Of a stretch of DNA of 64,000 nucleotides, positions 26,136 through 33,628 are shown piece by piece (the first letter of the stretch is position 1; each line of letters begins with the position of its first letter). A program made the position numbers and the translations under genes. Source of the DNA: Roseovarius atlanticus (GTDB taxonomy: Bacteria; Pseudomonadota; Alphaproteobacteria; Rhodobacterales; Rhodobacteraceae). The stretch spans positions 1 through 64,000 of the forward strand of contig NZ_LAXJ01000003.1 in assembly GCF_001441615.1 (NCBI RefSeq), given 5' to 3'. Under the pieces are notes generated by a model, which was not told the DNA's origin, ran no database searches, and was given only the letters and a program-made list of their open reading frames with translations.

Positions 26136-27572
26136 TTAGTTCTTGCGGCTGTCGAGCCCGATTTGCCAGCGGATCATATCGCCGATCAGCGGGAAGATAT
26201 CGTTGTGCTTTGCGCCGAACCGCATAAGACCGTCTTGATAAGACCCTGGGTCACGGTTTGCCCCATCATCATTTGGGAGGTAATGGATAAGCTCCGCTAT
26301 TCCTTCCGAAATGCGCTCTCTCTCCGACAGCTCATAGAACCGCCAGACCGGGTTCGCATGAGAGAAGTCGACGTCAGGTAGTCCTTCAAGTAGCTTGTCG
26401 AACTGCTCATCGCCATTGTCCGGGCGACGACGGTTAAACTTGAAGTCGTATATGAGCTTGGCGATCGCCTTTAGAACCACCGGCTGAGCCAAGACGGTCT
26501 TTTCTTTGGCCCGCTCTTCGCCAAAGTGGTCCACGTCGGTGATCACCTCCCACATCCGAAGGACAATTTCTTGACGCGGCTCTACGAGGGCTGGGGTAGC
26601 ACCCGCCACATTGCCCTTGTTGAGAAACGCGATCGCGTTCACCGAAACCAAGTCCTTAAGTGCAAGGGTGCCTTTGTCATCCGACCAGTTTCTCGGCTCT
26701 TTGTCTGTCACTTGGACAAGACCAGAAGCAACGATCTCGTCCTTGATGAAGTGTGTGACGGGATTGGAACTGTCAAACTCAAGCGCCAGAGATCGATCAA
26801 CACGCTTTCCAAGTTGGTTAAGGTCGTGAAAGAGCTGCCGTTCTTGGTCAACCGAAAGTCCAAGATGCACCTCTACCGTGATGCTGGCGAAGGTGCGCAT
26901 TGTCGAGTAGACCTCTTCCCATACGAGGGCCTCTTCTTCCAGAACCTCGGCTCCTTTTCTAGGGAAGAGGACAGGTGTCTTTGCCGGGTATTTACCGACA
27001 CTTCTCACGTGCTTCAGAAAGAGAACAACTGCATTCGCTGCTTCTCGTCTGTGCTGGCCGTCTATGACCCAGAGCACGTGCTTTTGCGCGAGGAAAATCT
27101 TGAAGGCGGCAGTCTCGCCATCAGCGACCAATCGTTTTCCTCCGATGTCCGAGCCACCCGGAGCAACTCCTCGGATGGAGCAAACAATCGGCTGTAGCGA
27201 GAAGTAAGGCTGGGAGCCCATCTCATGTAGGATAGCGTCGAAGGCTTCAGGGACATCCTTGCCCTGAGAAATGCGTCTCAGCTTTGCTGCAGAGACCAAG
27301 CCCTTGAGCATGTATATGGCGAGCTTTTGCGCGTGTGATGTGTCCAGGCGACGCTGAGCGATCGGGCCCGCGTCGGGATGGTTTGCCACGTCCGACATTT
27401 CATAGAACTCCATGAAAGGTATCGAGAGCGTGAAGACGCGATGGCCGAGGTTGTGGCCGATAAAAACGTTAAGCGGCCTCTCGCTTACGCCTCCCGCGCT
27501 GTCCAGGGCGTCCAGGCCTTGGAGTTCGGTGTTGAGCGGAGTTGGCAAGCTTTCTTTGGCGGTCAGTTGCAT
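26136..27572 (-). CDS. DGQHR domain protein (DndB-like), orphan on the island
   Basis: A 478-residue protein. The defining motif is HVLWVIDGQHRREAAN (about residues 164-179), followed near residues 240-275 by QERQLFHDLNQLGKRVDRSLALEFD, another block conserved in DGQHR proteins. DndB, the best-known member, represses or regulates phosphorothioate DNA modification; many other DGQHR proteins sit alone in mobile elements with no known job. No transmembrane or signal segment is seen. AGGGGA lies 6 bp before the ATG. No dndC, D or E gene and no methylase or nuclease gene is present in the island. The nearest genes are the divergent serine recombinase and, on the host side, IclR. Family membership is confident; function is not. 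Confidence 0.85.
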   Translation of the reverse strand: MQLTAKESLPTPLNTELQGLDALDSAGGVSERPLNVFIGHNLGHRVFTLSIPFMEFYEMSDVANHPDAGPIAQRRLDTSHAQKLAIYMLKGLVSAAKLRRISQGKDVPEAFDAILHEMGSQPYFSLQPIVCSIRGVAPGGSDIGGKRLVADGETAAFKIFLAQKHVLWVIDGQHRREAANAVVLFLKHVRSVGKYPAKTPVLFPRKGAEVLEEEALVWEEVYSTMRTFASITVEVHLGLSVDQERQLFHDLNQLGKRVDRSLALEFDSSNPVTHFIKDEIVASGLVQVTDKEPRNWSDDKGTLALKDLVSVNAIAFLNKGNVAGATPALVEPRQEIVLRMWEVITDVDHFGEERAKEKTVLAQPVVLKAIAKLIYDFKFNRRRPDNGDEQFDKLLEGLPDVDFSHANPVWRFYELSERERISEGIAELIHYLPNDDGANRDPGSYQDGLMRFGAKHNDIFPLIGDMIRWQIGLDSRKN

Positions 27573-28031
27573 GAAAAATCCCCTTGTCTGACGCAGTTTG
27601 TCACTTCCAACTAGTGGATTGGGGCAACTATGTCAACACCAGGAACGTCAATAATGTAGATATAAACTGTCCTGGATGGTTAATTAAGTTTTCAATATTC
27701 TTCAACGCAGGCTTATGCAGTTGCCGCAGCCCGGCACGGAACCGTCTCAAGAAGACGTCAAGAACGCCAGATCGGCGTTGAATAAGTCTGTCACCGAAAT
27801 ATTCAGCCGGAAGTTTTTGAGTGTCCGAGATAGTAGGGTTGGCAATCGCCGCCCCCCCCTCCCCGGTGGTCGCCGAAGACAGCGCGCTTTCAATGAGGCA
27901 AGCGTACTATAGGGTATACTGCAACGGTCACCTTGGAGAGTGGCCAAACGGGTGACCGTTAGGGATGACATGGGCTTTCGGACAATCTATCCAACGGACA
28001 CAACCCAAACGAACACCCTCTGAGGAACACT
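27573..28031. other. 459-bp non-coding stretch between the divergent DGQHR and serine recombinase genes
   Basis: No credible gene is seen. The part next to the DGQHR gene (27600-27720) is A/T-rich and promoter-like. Near the recombinase lies a strong inverted repeat (27923-27960). Confidence 0.6.
27923..27960. promoter_or_regulatory. 10-bp inverted repeat upstream of the serine recombinase (candidate res site or operator)
   Basis: AACGGTCACC (27923-27932) and GGTGACCGTT (27951-27960) are perfect complements separated by 18 bp, 72 bp before the recombinase start. The 38-bp length is close to a resolvase binding subsite. Confidence 0.5.
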
Positions 28032-28667
28032 ATGACCACGATCTTCTACGCCCGCGTCTCCACTGCTGACCAGACGCTCGACCACCAAGTCGCACAGGCA
28101 AGCAAAGCAGGCTTCACCATCGACGAGGTGATTGCGGACCACGGACAGTCAGGTGTGTCCACCAAACTGTCAGAGAGACCCGAGGGACGCCGCCTGTTCG
28201 ACAAGCTGCGCAGCGGGGACACCCTTGTGGTGCGCTGGGTGGACCGTCTGGGACGTAACTACCAAGACGTAACGGACGCCATCCGCCACTTCATGCGGCA
28301 GGGTGTGACCATCAAGACCGTGATCAACGGCATGACCTTTGACGGGGCAACTACCGACCCGACCCAGCAGGCAGTGAGAGACGCTCTCATCGCATTCATG
28401 GCGGCTACTGCTCAGGCTCAGGTCGAGGCGACGAAGGAGGCCCAGCGCGCAGGTATTGAGCACGCCAAAACCAAGAAGCCCGAGGCCTACCGAGGCCGTA
28501 AGCCCAGCTATGACCGCGACCAGTTCAAGCTCGTGCGGGACATGACGGGCACCGGAGCGGGCACCTCTGAGGTTGCGAGGGCGGTCGGATTGAGCCGCCA
28601 AACCGTCCTTCGCATCCGTGGTGACATGGCCGAGGCAGAGGCCGCACTGGCCCGTTGGGGGATGTGA
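28032..28667 (+). CDS. Small serine recombinase (resolvase/invertase family)
   Basis: A 211-residue site-specific recombinase. The catalytic domain begins MTTIFYARVSTADQTLDHQ with the nucleophilic Ser at residue 10; VVRWVDRLGRNYQDV contains the conserved Arg pair, and the long E-helix runs through AFMAATAQAQVEATKEAQR. The C-terminal helix-turn-helix (GAGTSEVARAVGLSRQTVLRI) binds DNA, giving the resolvase/invertase layout. GAGGAACACT precedes the ATG. It may act on the inverted repeat just upstream, resolve island multimers or invert a segment; none of this is shown. It has no transposase partner. Confidence 0.92.
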   Translation: MTTIFYARVSTADQTLDHQVAQASKAGFTIDEVIADHGQSGVSTKLSERPEGRRLFDKLRSGDTLVVRWVDRLGRNYQDVTDAIRHFMRQGVTIKTVINGMTFDGATTDPTQQAVRDALIAFMAATAQAQVEATKEAQRAGIEHAKTKKPEAYRGRKPSYDRDQFKLVRDMTGTGAGTSEVARAVGLSRQTVLRIRGDMAEAEAALARWGM

Positions 28668-29046
28668 CGAAAATCAAGGAATTACAATTAACCCACATAA
28701 TAGAGATAACCCCCACCATAGAGACAAATGACCCGCCCAATAGCCCTAGGAGGCGCGCCCATGCGCTGCAGTGTCTCGGGCAGCCCCGCACACATACTAG
28801 TGCGAAAAAGCCCCATACTTGCCCAGAGAGACGCAACTCTGTCTCAGCGGCTATTACATGGGCAGCTCGGGTATTTTGACGCCCACCAGGATTAACACGC
28901 CCCCTAGCAGAGAAGACTAGCCCGAGCGTTTCCCCCGAACGCGGTTGCTGGGATTCCGGGGCCGTTTTCTTTTTGGGCACACCTCTTCAAGGGGGTGCGA
29001 TCAATACATCCCCACAGCCCTAACGCTTGTCCGACAATCCGCCTCC

Positions 29047-29110
29047 GCACACGTAGTGTATACCCCTTCAGGTGCACCGTTAGGTAATCGGCCTTCGCAC
29101 ACGTAATGTG
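29047..29110 (+). repeat. Imperfect direct repeats 50 bp apart
   Basis: CGCACACGTAGTGT (29047-29060) and CGCACACGTAATGT (29097-29110) differ by one base and each has a small internal inversion (ACAC/GTGT). Similarity continues loosely for about 15 bp after each copy. Confidence 0.45.
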
Positions 29111-29406
29111 TCCCTCTGGGTGCTCCGGCTTCGCCTCCGCGAACAAGAAGCCAAACCTTAAAGGTGAACCCTCAGCTTGCTCCAGCTTCGCTGCATGACC
29201 CTGAGCTTGCACTCTATCAAGCGAAGACCCATTGCCGCTGATCGCGGCGAAGACCAAAACCCCTAAGTAAGCTTAGCGAGCATGTTCGAACTTCATCATC
29301 TCCTTGGGTCTCCAAGGACGAAGTCGCCATGTGAACGCTGCCCATGAAAGGCATGCTGAAGCGCCCCTGAGTTCCTCAGGTGACCATCAAGCGCATCTTC
29401 AACTGC

Positions 29407-29447
29407 ACCTCCAGCAAGGAGGTCCGTCTTCGACGGTCAAGACCTCC
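29407..29447 (+). promoter_or_regulatory. Mutually exclusive hairpins upstream of the zinc-finger gene
   Basis: GGAGGTC (29418-29424) can pair with ACCTCC upstream (29407-29412, 5-nt loop) or with GACCTCC downstream (29441-29447), where an inner stem CCGTC/GACGG (29424-29428, 29432-29436) adds support. The two folds exclude each other and lie about 40 bp before the start of the next gene. Confidence 0.45.
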
Positions 29448-29487
29448 CACCTTCGCATCTCCCCATCACCACCGAAAGGAACCCGTT

Positions 29488-29964
29488 ATGTTCGACGCTG
29501 TCGATCCCATTGGCATGCTCATCCCGTCTGATGATGAAGCTCGCACCATGGAGTGCCCCGGATGCACCGCCGCTTTCATGCCCAAGAGGCTCAACCAAAG
29601 CTATTGTTCACGGGCGTGCCAGAAGAACGCCTCACGAGGCAACCGTAGTGCCGAGAACAGAGAACGCTCACGGCGGCACTATGAGCGCGCCCAGCGGTTA
29701 GCCGAGATGGTCTACTCAGCGCCACCGCAGGAACGCCTTGGGATCATTATGCACATACTGGAATTCATCCCGCATGATGCTGGCCTGAGGAATATTCTGA
29801 CTGACCCCGATTTGCTCGGACAACCGCCCCGCGCAGACAACCGCATGAACATTGCCAAGACCGCGAATGCATACACGAAGAAGTTTTACGGTCTCTCGAT
29901 TAAGCGATACATGACGACGGTTCGGTCTGGAAAAGAGCCCGACGGCATCCCGCAGTCGTCCTGA
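29488..29964 (+). CDS. Island protein with N-terminal Cys4-type zinc finger
   Basis: A 158-residue protein. After a short leader, MECPGCTAAFMPKRLNQSYCSRACQKN has the spacing CxxC-N-CxxxC of a zinc ribbon, followed by an Arg-rich stretch (SRGNRSAENRERSRRHYERAQRL) able to bind nucleic acid. The rest is helical and has no family I recognise. AAAGGA at 29475-29480 supports the start at 29488. Similar zinc-finger proteins occur in phages and mobile elements; whether this one regulates transcription or excision is unknown. Preceded by possible regulatory RNA hairpins. Confidence 0.7.
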   Translation: MFDAVDPIGMLIPSDDEARTMECPGCTAAFMPKRLNQSYCSRACQKNASRGNRSAENRERSRRHYERAQRLAEMVYSAPPQERLGIIMHILEFIPHDAGLRNILTDPDLLGQPPRADNRMNIAKTANAYTKKFYGLSIKRYMTTVRSGKEPDGIPQSS

Positions 29965-30104
29965 CATCCAACCTTCGCGATTTCTAAACGCATTGTAGCA
30001 GTTTTCGCCTCCCGGAAGCCAGCACAACGCCACACTAGACAGGTTAACTGTAAAGTGCTATCTGCAGAGCTATCTGCTCAGATAAGTACCAGAAAGGACG
30101 TGCG

Positions 30105-30758
30105 ATGGGACTGACCATTACCGCTCAGAAAGCTGAACAAATTGCCAATGGTGTCTGGCAACTTGAGATGTCACCACATGAAGTCCGCCTCTTCGGAGCG
30201 GGCGCAAAGACCGTTGGACCACGCAGCGTGCTTCTCTTGAAGAACTACAAGTTCGACGAAAAGGCATCAGCTCTGTCATTCGACCTTGAAGATGCGATTG
30301 CTCTCAATATCGGGACGCAGTCTGAAGCCATTGCTGTTTCTGCCATCGTTCAACCGCAAAAAGTCGTCGCGGCTGGTGGAAGCCCAGTTAGTGGGGTTGT
30401 TTTCGGTCCCGGTGACCAAGAGTTCCTGTCCTTGGCCAAGGAGCTTCTCAACCCGCCCATGGCGAAGGCTGCTGCAGCTCTGCTCTCGGGGGTCCGCGAA
30501 CGCTCGGTAGGTGACCTCAAGCGTGGAAAGGCGCGGAACTTCTCGGACACTCCCGACAACTTCTGGTATGTGATCATCCAACCTCAAATCCAGCAGCTGT
30601 CCATCACTGTGCGTGGAACGGTGGATCATTTCGAGCCTGTTGCAGACCTTCCGATCAAGGATGACCGTGGAAACACCCTCTTCAAGTTGACGAGCGAAAG
30701 AGATGTCCCTGCTGCTCTCAAGATGATCTTTCATGCGAAGAGGAAGCATTTCCACTGA
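30105..30758 (+). CDS. Island protein of unknown function
   Basis: A 217-residue protein with no signal peptide, membrane segment or motif I recognise. It has regular alternating strands (SVLLLKNYKFDEKASALSFDLEDAIAL, QQLSITVRGTVDHFEPVADLPI) suggesting a mainly beta fold, and a basic C-terminus (FHAKRKHFH). Codon use is less GC-rich than in host genes. The start at 30105 has AAAGGA upstream at a usable distance. It is the last sizeable frame before the integrase and is convergent with it. Confidence 0.7.
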   Translation: MGLTITAQKAEQIANGVWQLEMSPHEVRLFGAGAKTVGPRSVLLLKNYKFDEKASALSFDLEDAIALNIGTQSEAIAVSAIVQPQKVVAAGGSPVSGVVFGPGDQEFLSLAKELLNPPMAKAAAALLSGVRERSVGDLKRGKARNFSDTPDNFWYVIIQPQIQQLSITVRGTVDHFEPVADLPIKDDRGNTLFKLTSERDVPAALKMIFHAKRKHFH

Positions 30759-30873
30759 TAGCTGGACCAAGCACTCTAGGCTGTTCTGCGGGGACTACGG
30801 CAAGGATGGCGTTCAGTGGCTCAAAAAGAACCGAGTGAGCAACTACTCCAAGCGCGCGAAGGAGGCCCAGTAA
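30733..30873 (+). CDS. Candidate 46-residue small protein overlapping the end of the preceding gene
   Basis: An ATG at 30733 opens a frame of 46 codons to a TAA at 30871-30873, overlapping the previous gene by 26 bp. The product (FCGDYGKDGVQWLKKNRVSN in the middle) is basic and has balanced, non-repetitive composition. No ribosome-binding site is obvious, so coupling with the upstream gene would be needed. I know no homologue. It could be a chance frame. Confidence 0.35.
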   Translation: MRRGSISTDSWTKHSRLFCGDYGKDGVQWLKKNRVSNYSKRAKEAQ

Positions 30874-30938
30874 CGGCAGCAAAGCACAGACCAGAAGCGA
30901 TGATACTCCAACGTCGAGATCATCTGACTACCATCCCC

Positions 30939-32318
30939 TCATGGCCTAACGGCTGTGGGGGGATTTTTTTCGAGGTGCCGTCCCTCGTGGTTCTCGACCG
31001 CTTGCAGCGCCCTGAGAGCCACCGCAAGGAGACCCTCCTCGCCCCCGTAGGTCTCCCCGATGTTCGCCGGAGCATGGCCTAGGACGATGTCTTGGGAAAC
31101 CTTGTCCACCCCAGCCTTGCGCATGCGGTCCTTCATGCCGTGGCGCAGGGAATGGACCTTATGCCGCTTGTCGGTGGTGAACCCCCGTAGGTGCTTCATC
31201 AGGGCTGCAGAGGCCGCGTCAGAGCCACGCTCGCGGGCATAGCGGGAGAACAGGTAGGCAGACCCCTCGGCAGCCTTCACGGCTTGCTTGCCGGCCTCCA
31301 GCGAGTCACCTAGCAGGGGCACCGACCGAATGCTAGATAGGGTCTTGAGACGCCGCCTCTCGTGCCACCTGATGCGGACATGAGGGGTCGGAACATCGAG
31401 GACCACGTCCTCCACCCGCAGACCCGTGACCTCGCCCAGACGGCAACCCGTTCCTGTGAGGATGCGCCAGATCAAGTGCAGATCACCCGACAGTTTCGAG
31501 CACATGGCCGACGCAACCTTCGAGGGGAGCGGCTCCACCTTATCGCGCGCTGCAACCCGTGCTCCTGTAGAGGCAGACAGGCCCTCTATCGGCAGGCGCT
31601 CGAAGGGATTGACCAGATCAAGGAGGCCGAGTTCGGTGGAACCGTAGGAAATCACCGTCCGCAGTAGGCCAAGCTCCCGTTTCACCGATGATGGAGAGAT
31701 GCGACTTTCGCCCCCGAGTTTCTCCCGAGAGAGCATGTGATCGCGAACCTTTCGGGCATGTTCGCGGGTCAGAGAGTTCAATGCCGTGGAGGCCAGGAGA
31801 CCAGCTTCCGCCGCCAGATGCATGACCCGCGCAAGGCGCACCAGAGTGCCGCGATGCTCTGGGTCGACCCCGCCCCCGAGCTTCTCCTTCACATAGATCT
31901 CGCGGGCATCTTCGACGGTCAGCGCCGGAGGAGACCGCTGAGGGTCCATCAGGGCTTGCACTACTAGAGGGGAGCGACCGAGCGAAGCCAGGCTGTCAGC
32001 CGCCACCTCGCGGGCATCGTCTCCATCGAGACCGATCACGCCCGACGCCACCTCATCGGCTTTTCTCACCGCCGCTTCCCACGCTGCCCGAGGGGTCAGC
32101 ATCTTGCGGGGAGCCTTTGCAGACGCTACTTCGCGCTCGAACTCGGCTTCGACTAGGGCATACTGGCGCATGAGGTCAGCGTCCGACCGCGCCTTGATTA
32201 CCCGCTTCCACTCGCTCTTGCCCAGCGCAGTCTTGACTGCTTCGGGGACGCGCCGTCGGTATTCCCAACGACCCTGACCCAGTTCGGAGAGACCTCTCAA
32301 CTTCATCACAACGCCCAT
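30939..32318 (-). CDS. Tyrosine recombinase (island integrase)
   Basis: A 459-residue phage-type integrase. The N-terminal part resembles alphaproteobacterial island integrases (MKLRGLSELGQGRWEYRRRVP). The C-terminal catalytic domain has the first Arg in LTGTGCRLGEVTGLRVEDV, the HxxR in HKVHSLRHGMKD, the second His in IVLGHAPANIGETYGG and the nucleophilic Tyr in ETYGG. The start at 32318 follows AGGAGG by 8 bp; the frame extends into the tRNA gene but that part would be unsuited. It points away from tRNA-Leu, 92 bp from its 3' end, the standard arrangement for a self-integrating element; TGTGGACC repeats lie just upstream. Confidence 0.93.
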   Translation of the reverse strand: MGVVMKLRGLSELGQGRWEYRRRVPEAVKTALGKSEWKRVIKARSDADLMRQYALVEAEFEREVASAKAPRKMLTPRAAWEAAVRKADEVASGVIGLDGDDAREVAADSLASLGRSPLVVQALMDPQRSPPALTVEDAREIYVKEKLGGGVDPEHRGTLVRLARVMHLAAEAGLLASTALNSLTREHARKVRDHMLSREKLGGESRISPSSVKRELGLLRTVISYGSTELGLLDLVNPFERLPIEGLSASTGARVAARDKVEPLPSKVASAMCSKLSGDLHLIWRILTGTGCRLGEVTGLRVEDVVLDVPTPHVRIRWHERRRLKTLSSIRSVPLLGDSLEAGKQAVKAAEGSAYLFSRYARERGSDAASAALMKHLRGFTTDKRHKVHSLRHGMKDRMRKAGVDKVSQDIVLGHAPANIGETYGGEEGLLAVALRALQAVENHEGRHLEKNPPTAVRP

Positions 32319-32320
32319 AG

Positions 32321-32351
32321 TGTGGACCTCCTGTGTACCTGAATGTGGACC
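32321..32351 (+). repeat. Right cluster of TGTGGACC repeats (candidate integrase arm sites)
   Basis: TGTGGACC at 32321-32328 and 32344-32351 with a one-mismatch copy TGTGTACC at 32332-32339, so units sit 11-12 bp apart, one helical turn. They lie between the integrase start and the tRNA 3' end, in the same orientation as the left pair. Confidence 0.5.
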
Positions 32352-32409
32352 CGAGGAGGCAGATATCGGCCTGTTTTCGTTGAGAATATGGGGGATGACA
32401 AGGGGTGAT

Positions 32410-32423
32410 TGGTGCCCAGGAGA
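32410..32423 (+). repeat. Right attachment site core within tRNA-Leu 3' end
   Basis: TGGTGCCCAGGAGA, the exact partner of 25763-25776. It comprises CCA, the discriminator and the 3' acceptor strand of the tRNA. Confidence 0.85.
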
Positions 32424-32496
32424 GGACTCGAACCTCCACGTCCATACGGACACTAGCACCTGAAGCTAGCGCGTCTACCAATTCCGCCACCTGGGC
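32410..32496 (-). tRNA. tRNA-Leu (anticodon CAG)
   Basis: On the minus strand the gene runs from GCCCAGGTGGCGGAATTGG to CCTGGGCACCA with CCA encoded. The acceptor stem GCCCAGG pairs with CCTGGGC. The anticodon stem CTAGC/GCTAG encloses the loop TTCAGGT with anticodon CAG, and a long variable arm is present as in class II tRNAs. It has a consensus promoter upstream. Its 3' end is the attachment site of the island, and the gene remains intact. Confidence 0.95.
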
Positions 32497-32512
32497 AGGT
32501 GTCGTGGAGGGG

Positions 32513-32541
32513 CATTTAGACATCGCGCCAAGCCGTGTCAA
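32513..32541 (-). promoter_or_regulatory. Sigma-70 promoter of tRNA-Leu
   Basis: On the minus strand a perfect TTGACA (32541-32536) is followed after 17 bp by TAAATG (32518-32513), placing the start of transcription about 8-10 bp before the tRNA. Confidence 0.7.
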
Positions 32542-32644
32542 CTTGGATTCTTGCGGATCATTCGTATTGGTCAATTCGCCTTGTCGATTTCGGCCATCAC
32601 GTCTAGTAGGATGAAGGCCAAAGGCGCAGACGGGAGCATCAACC

Positions 32645-33628
32645 ATGTCCAGGCTTGTCACCATTTACGGCGGATCAGGGTTTGTCGGGCGGTATATCGC
32701 GCGGCGGATGGCGCAGAAGGGCTGGCGTGTGCGGGTCGCGGTGCGCCGCCCGCACGAGGCGATCTTCGTCAAACCCTATGGCGTCGTCGGACAGGTCGCG
32801 CCCGTCGCCTGCAACATCCGTGACGACGAGAGCGTGCGTTCGGTCATGCGGGGCGCGGACGCGGTGATCAACTGTGTCGGCACGTTCGATCGGCGCGGCA
32901 AGAACAATTTCGACGCGATCCAGGTCGAAGGCGCGCGCCGCGTGGCCCGTATGGCGGCCGAAATGGGTGTCGGCCGCATAGTGCAGATCTCGGCCATCGG
33001 GGCCGACGTGGACTCTCCCAGCATCTATGCCCAGACCAAGGCCAAAGGCGAAGACGCGGTGCTGGAGCATATGCCCGAGGCCGTGATCCTGCGGCCTTCG
33101 GTGATCTTCGGGCACGAGGATAATTTCTTCAACCGGTTCGCCGCCATGACCAAATTCTCGCCGGTTCTGCCCGTGGTGGGCGGCGCGACGAGGTTCCAGC
33201 CGGTCTATGTCGACAATGTCGCCGAGGCCGCGGTGATGGGTGCCACGGGCGACGCCGCGCCCGGCATCTACGAGCTGGGCGGGCCCGACGTGCACACCTT
33301 CCGCGAGCTGATGCAGCAGATGCTGGACGTGATCCGCCGCCGCCGCCTGATCGTGAACATTCCCTTCGCCCTCGCCCGTCCGCTGGCTGCGATGATGGAC
33401 GGGGTCCAGTTTCTCAGCGGCGGTTTGATCCCGGCGCAGATCACCCGAGATCAGGTCGCGAGCCTGACACGGGACAACGTCGTCGCGGACGACGCCAAGG
33501 GATTTGCCGCGCTGGGCATCCGACCCATGGCGATGGAGGCGGTATTGCCCGACTATCTCTGGCGGTTCCGCCCGTCGGGCCAGTATTCGGACATCAAGGA
33601 ATCGGCGCGCAACCTGCGCGAGGGATGA
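32645..33628 (+). CDS. NAD(P)-binding atypical SDR, complex I NDUFA9-like
   Basis: A 327-residue protein with an extended Rossmann fold. The cofactor motif is [19 protein letters not shown] (residues 5-23); [44 protein letters not shown] (with the Tyr-x-x-x-Lys pair) and [21 protein letters not shown] are typical of the group related to the mitochondrial complex I subunit NDUFA9. Its alphaproteobacterial members are thought to have a quinone- or respiration-related role, but the reaction is not established. Its stop overlaps the next ATG by 4 bp. Confidence 0.88.
   Translation: MSRLVTIYGGSGFVGRYIARRMAQKGWRVRVAVRRPHEAIFVKPYGVVGQVAPVACNIRDDESVRSVMRGADAVINCVGTFDRRGKNNFDAIQVEGARRVARMAAEMGVGRIVQISAIGADVDSPSIYAQTKAKGEDAVLEHMPEAVILRPSVIFGHEDNFFNRFAAMTKFSPVLPVVGGATRFQPVYVDNVAEAAVMGATGDAAPGIYELGGPDVHTFRELMQQMLDVIRRRRLIVNIPFALARPLAAMMDGVQFLSGGLIPAQITRDQVASLTRDNVVADDAKGFAALGIRPMAMEAVLPDYLWRFRPSGQYSDIKESARNLREG

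Larger units (their letters stand above)
28668..29487. other. 820-bp stretch without a confident gene
   Basis: No frame looks like a protein. A minus-strand frame at 28904-29257 has a composition I do not trust. The stretch holds the repeat pair CGCACACGTARTGT (29047-29060, 29097-29110), a small hairpin CTGAG/CTCAG near 29368-29380 and the switch-like hairpins at 29407-29447. It may encode a structured leader or a small RNA. Confidence 0.5.
25763..32423. mobile_element. Integrated genomic island of about 6.7 kb at tRNA-Leu(CAG)
   Basis: The island is bounded by the exact 14-bp repeat at 25763-25776 and 32410-32423. It carries a tyrosine integrase next to the tRNA and pointing away from it, a serine recombinase, a DGQHR protein, a zinc-finger protein and two unknown frames. 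The DNA inside is visibly richer in A and T than its flanks and has several hundred bases of non-coding sequence. There are no phage structural, replication, plasmid-transfer or toxin genes that I recognise, so it is a small integrative element or satellite rather than a prophage. Removing it would place tRNA-Leu directly after the IclR gene. Confidence 0.85.

Noticed and set aside
26136-28667. A complete Dnd phosphorothioation system around the DGQHR gene
   Set aside because: No dndA, C, D, E or F-H type genes are in the window, so only an orphan DGQHR protein can be claimed.
28904-29257. 117-codon minus-strand frame in the island
   Set aside because: No ribosome-binding site or recognisable domain, and it runs across the repeat pair; treated as non-coding.
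25763-32423. The island as a prophage
   Set aside because: No capsid, portal, terminase, tail, lysis or replication genes are present; an integrase alone is not enough.
32319-32459. Upstream extension of the integrase frame into tRNA-Leu
   Set aside because: The start at 32318 has a strong ribosome-binding site; the extension would translate the tRNA gene and att site.
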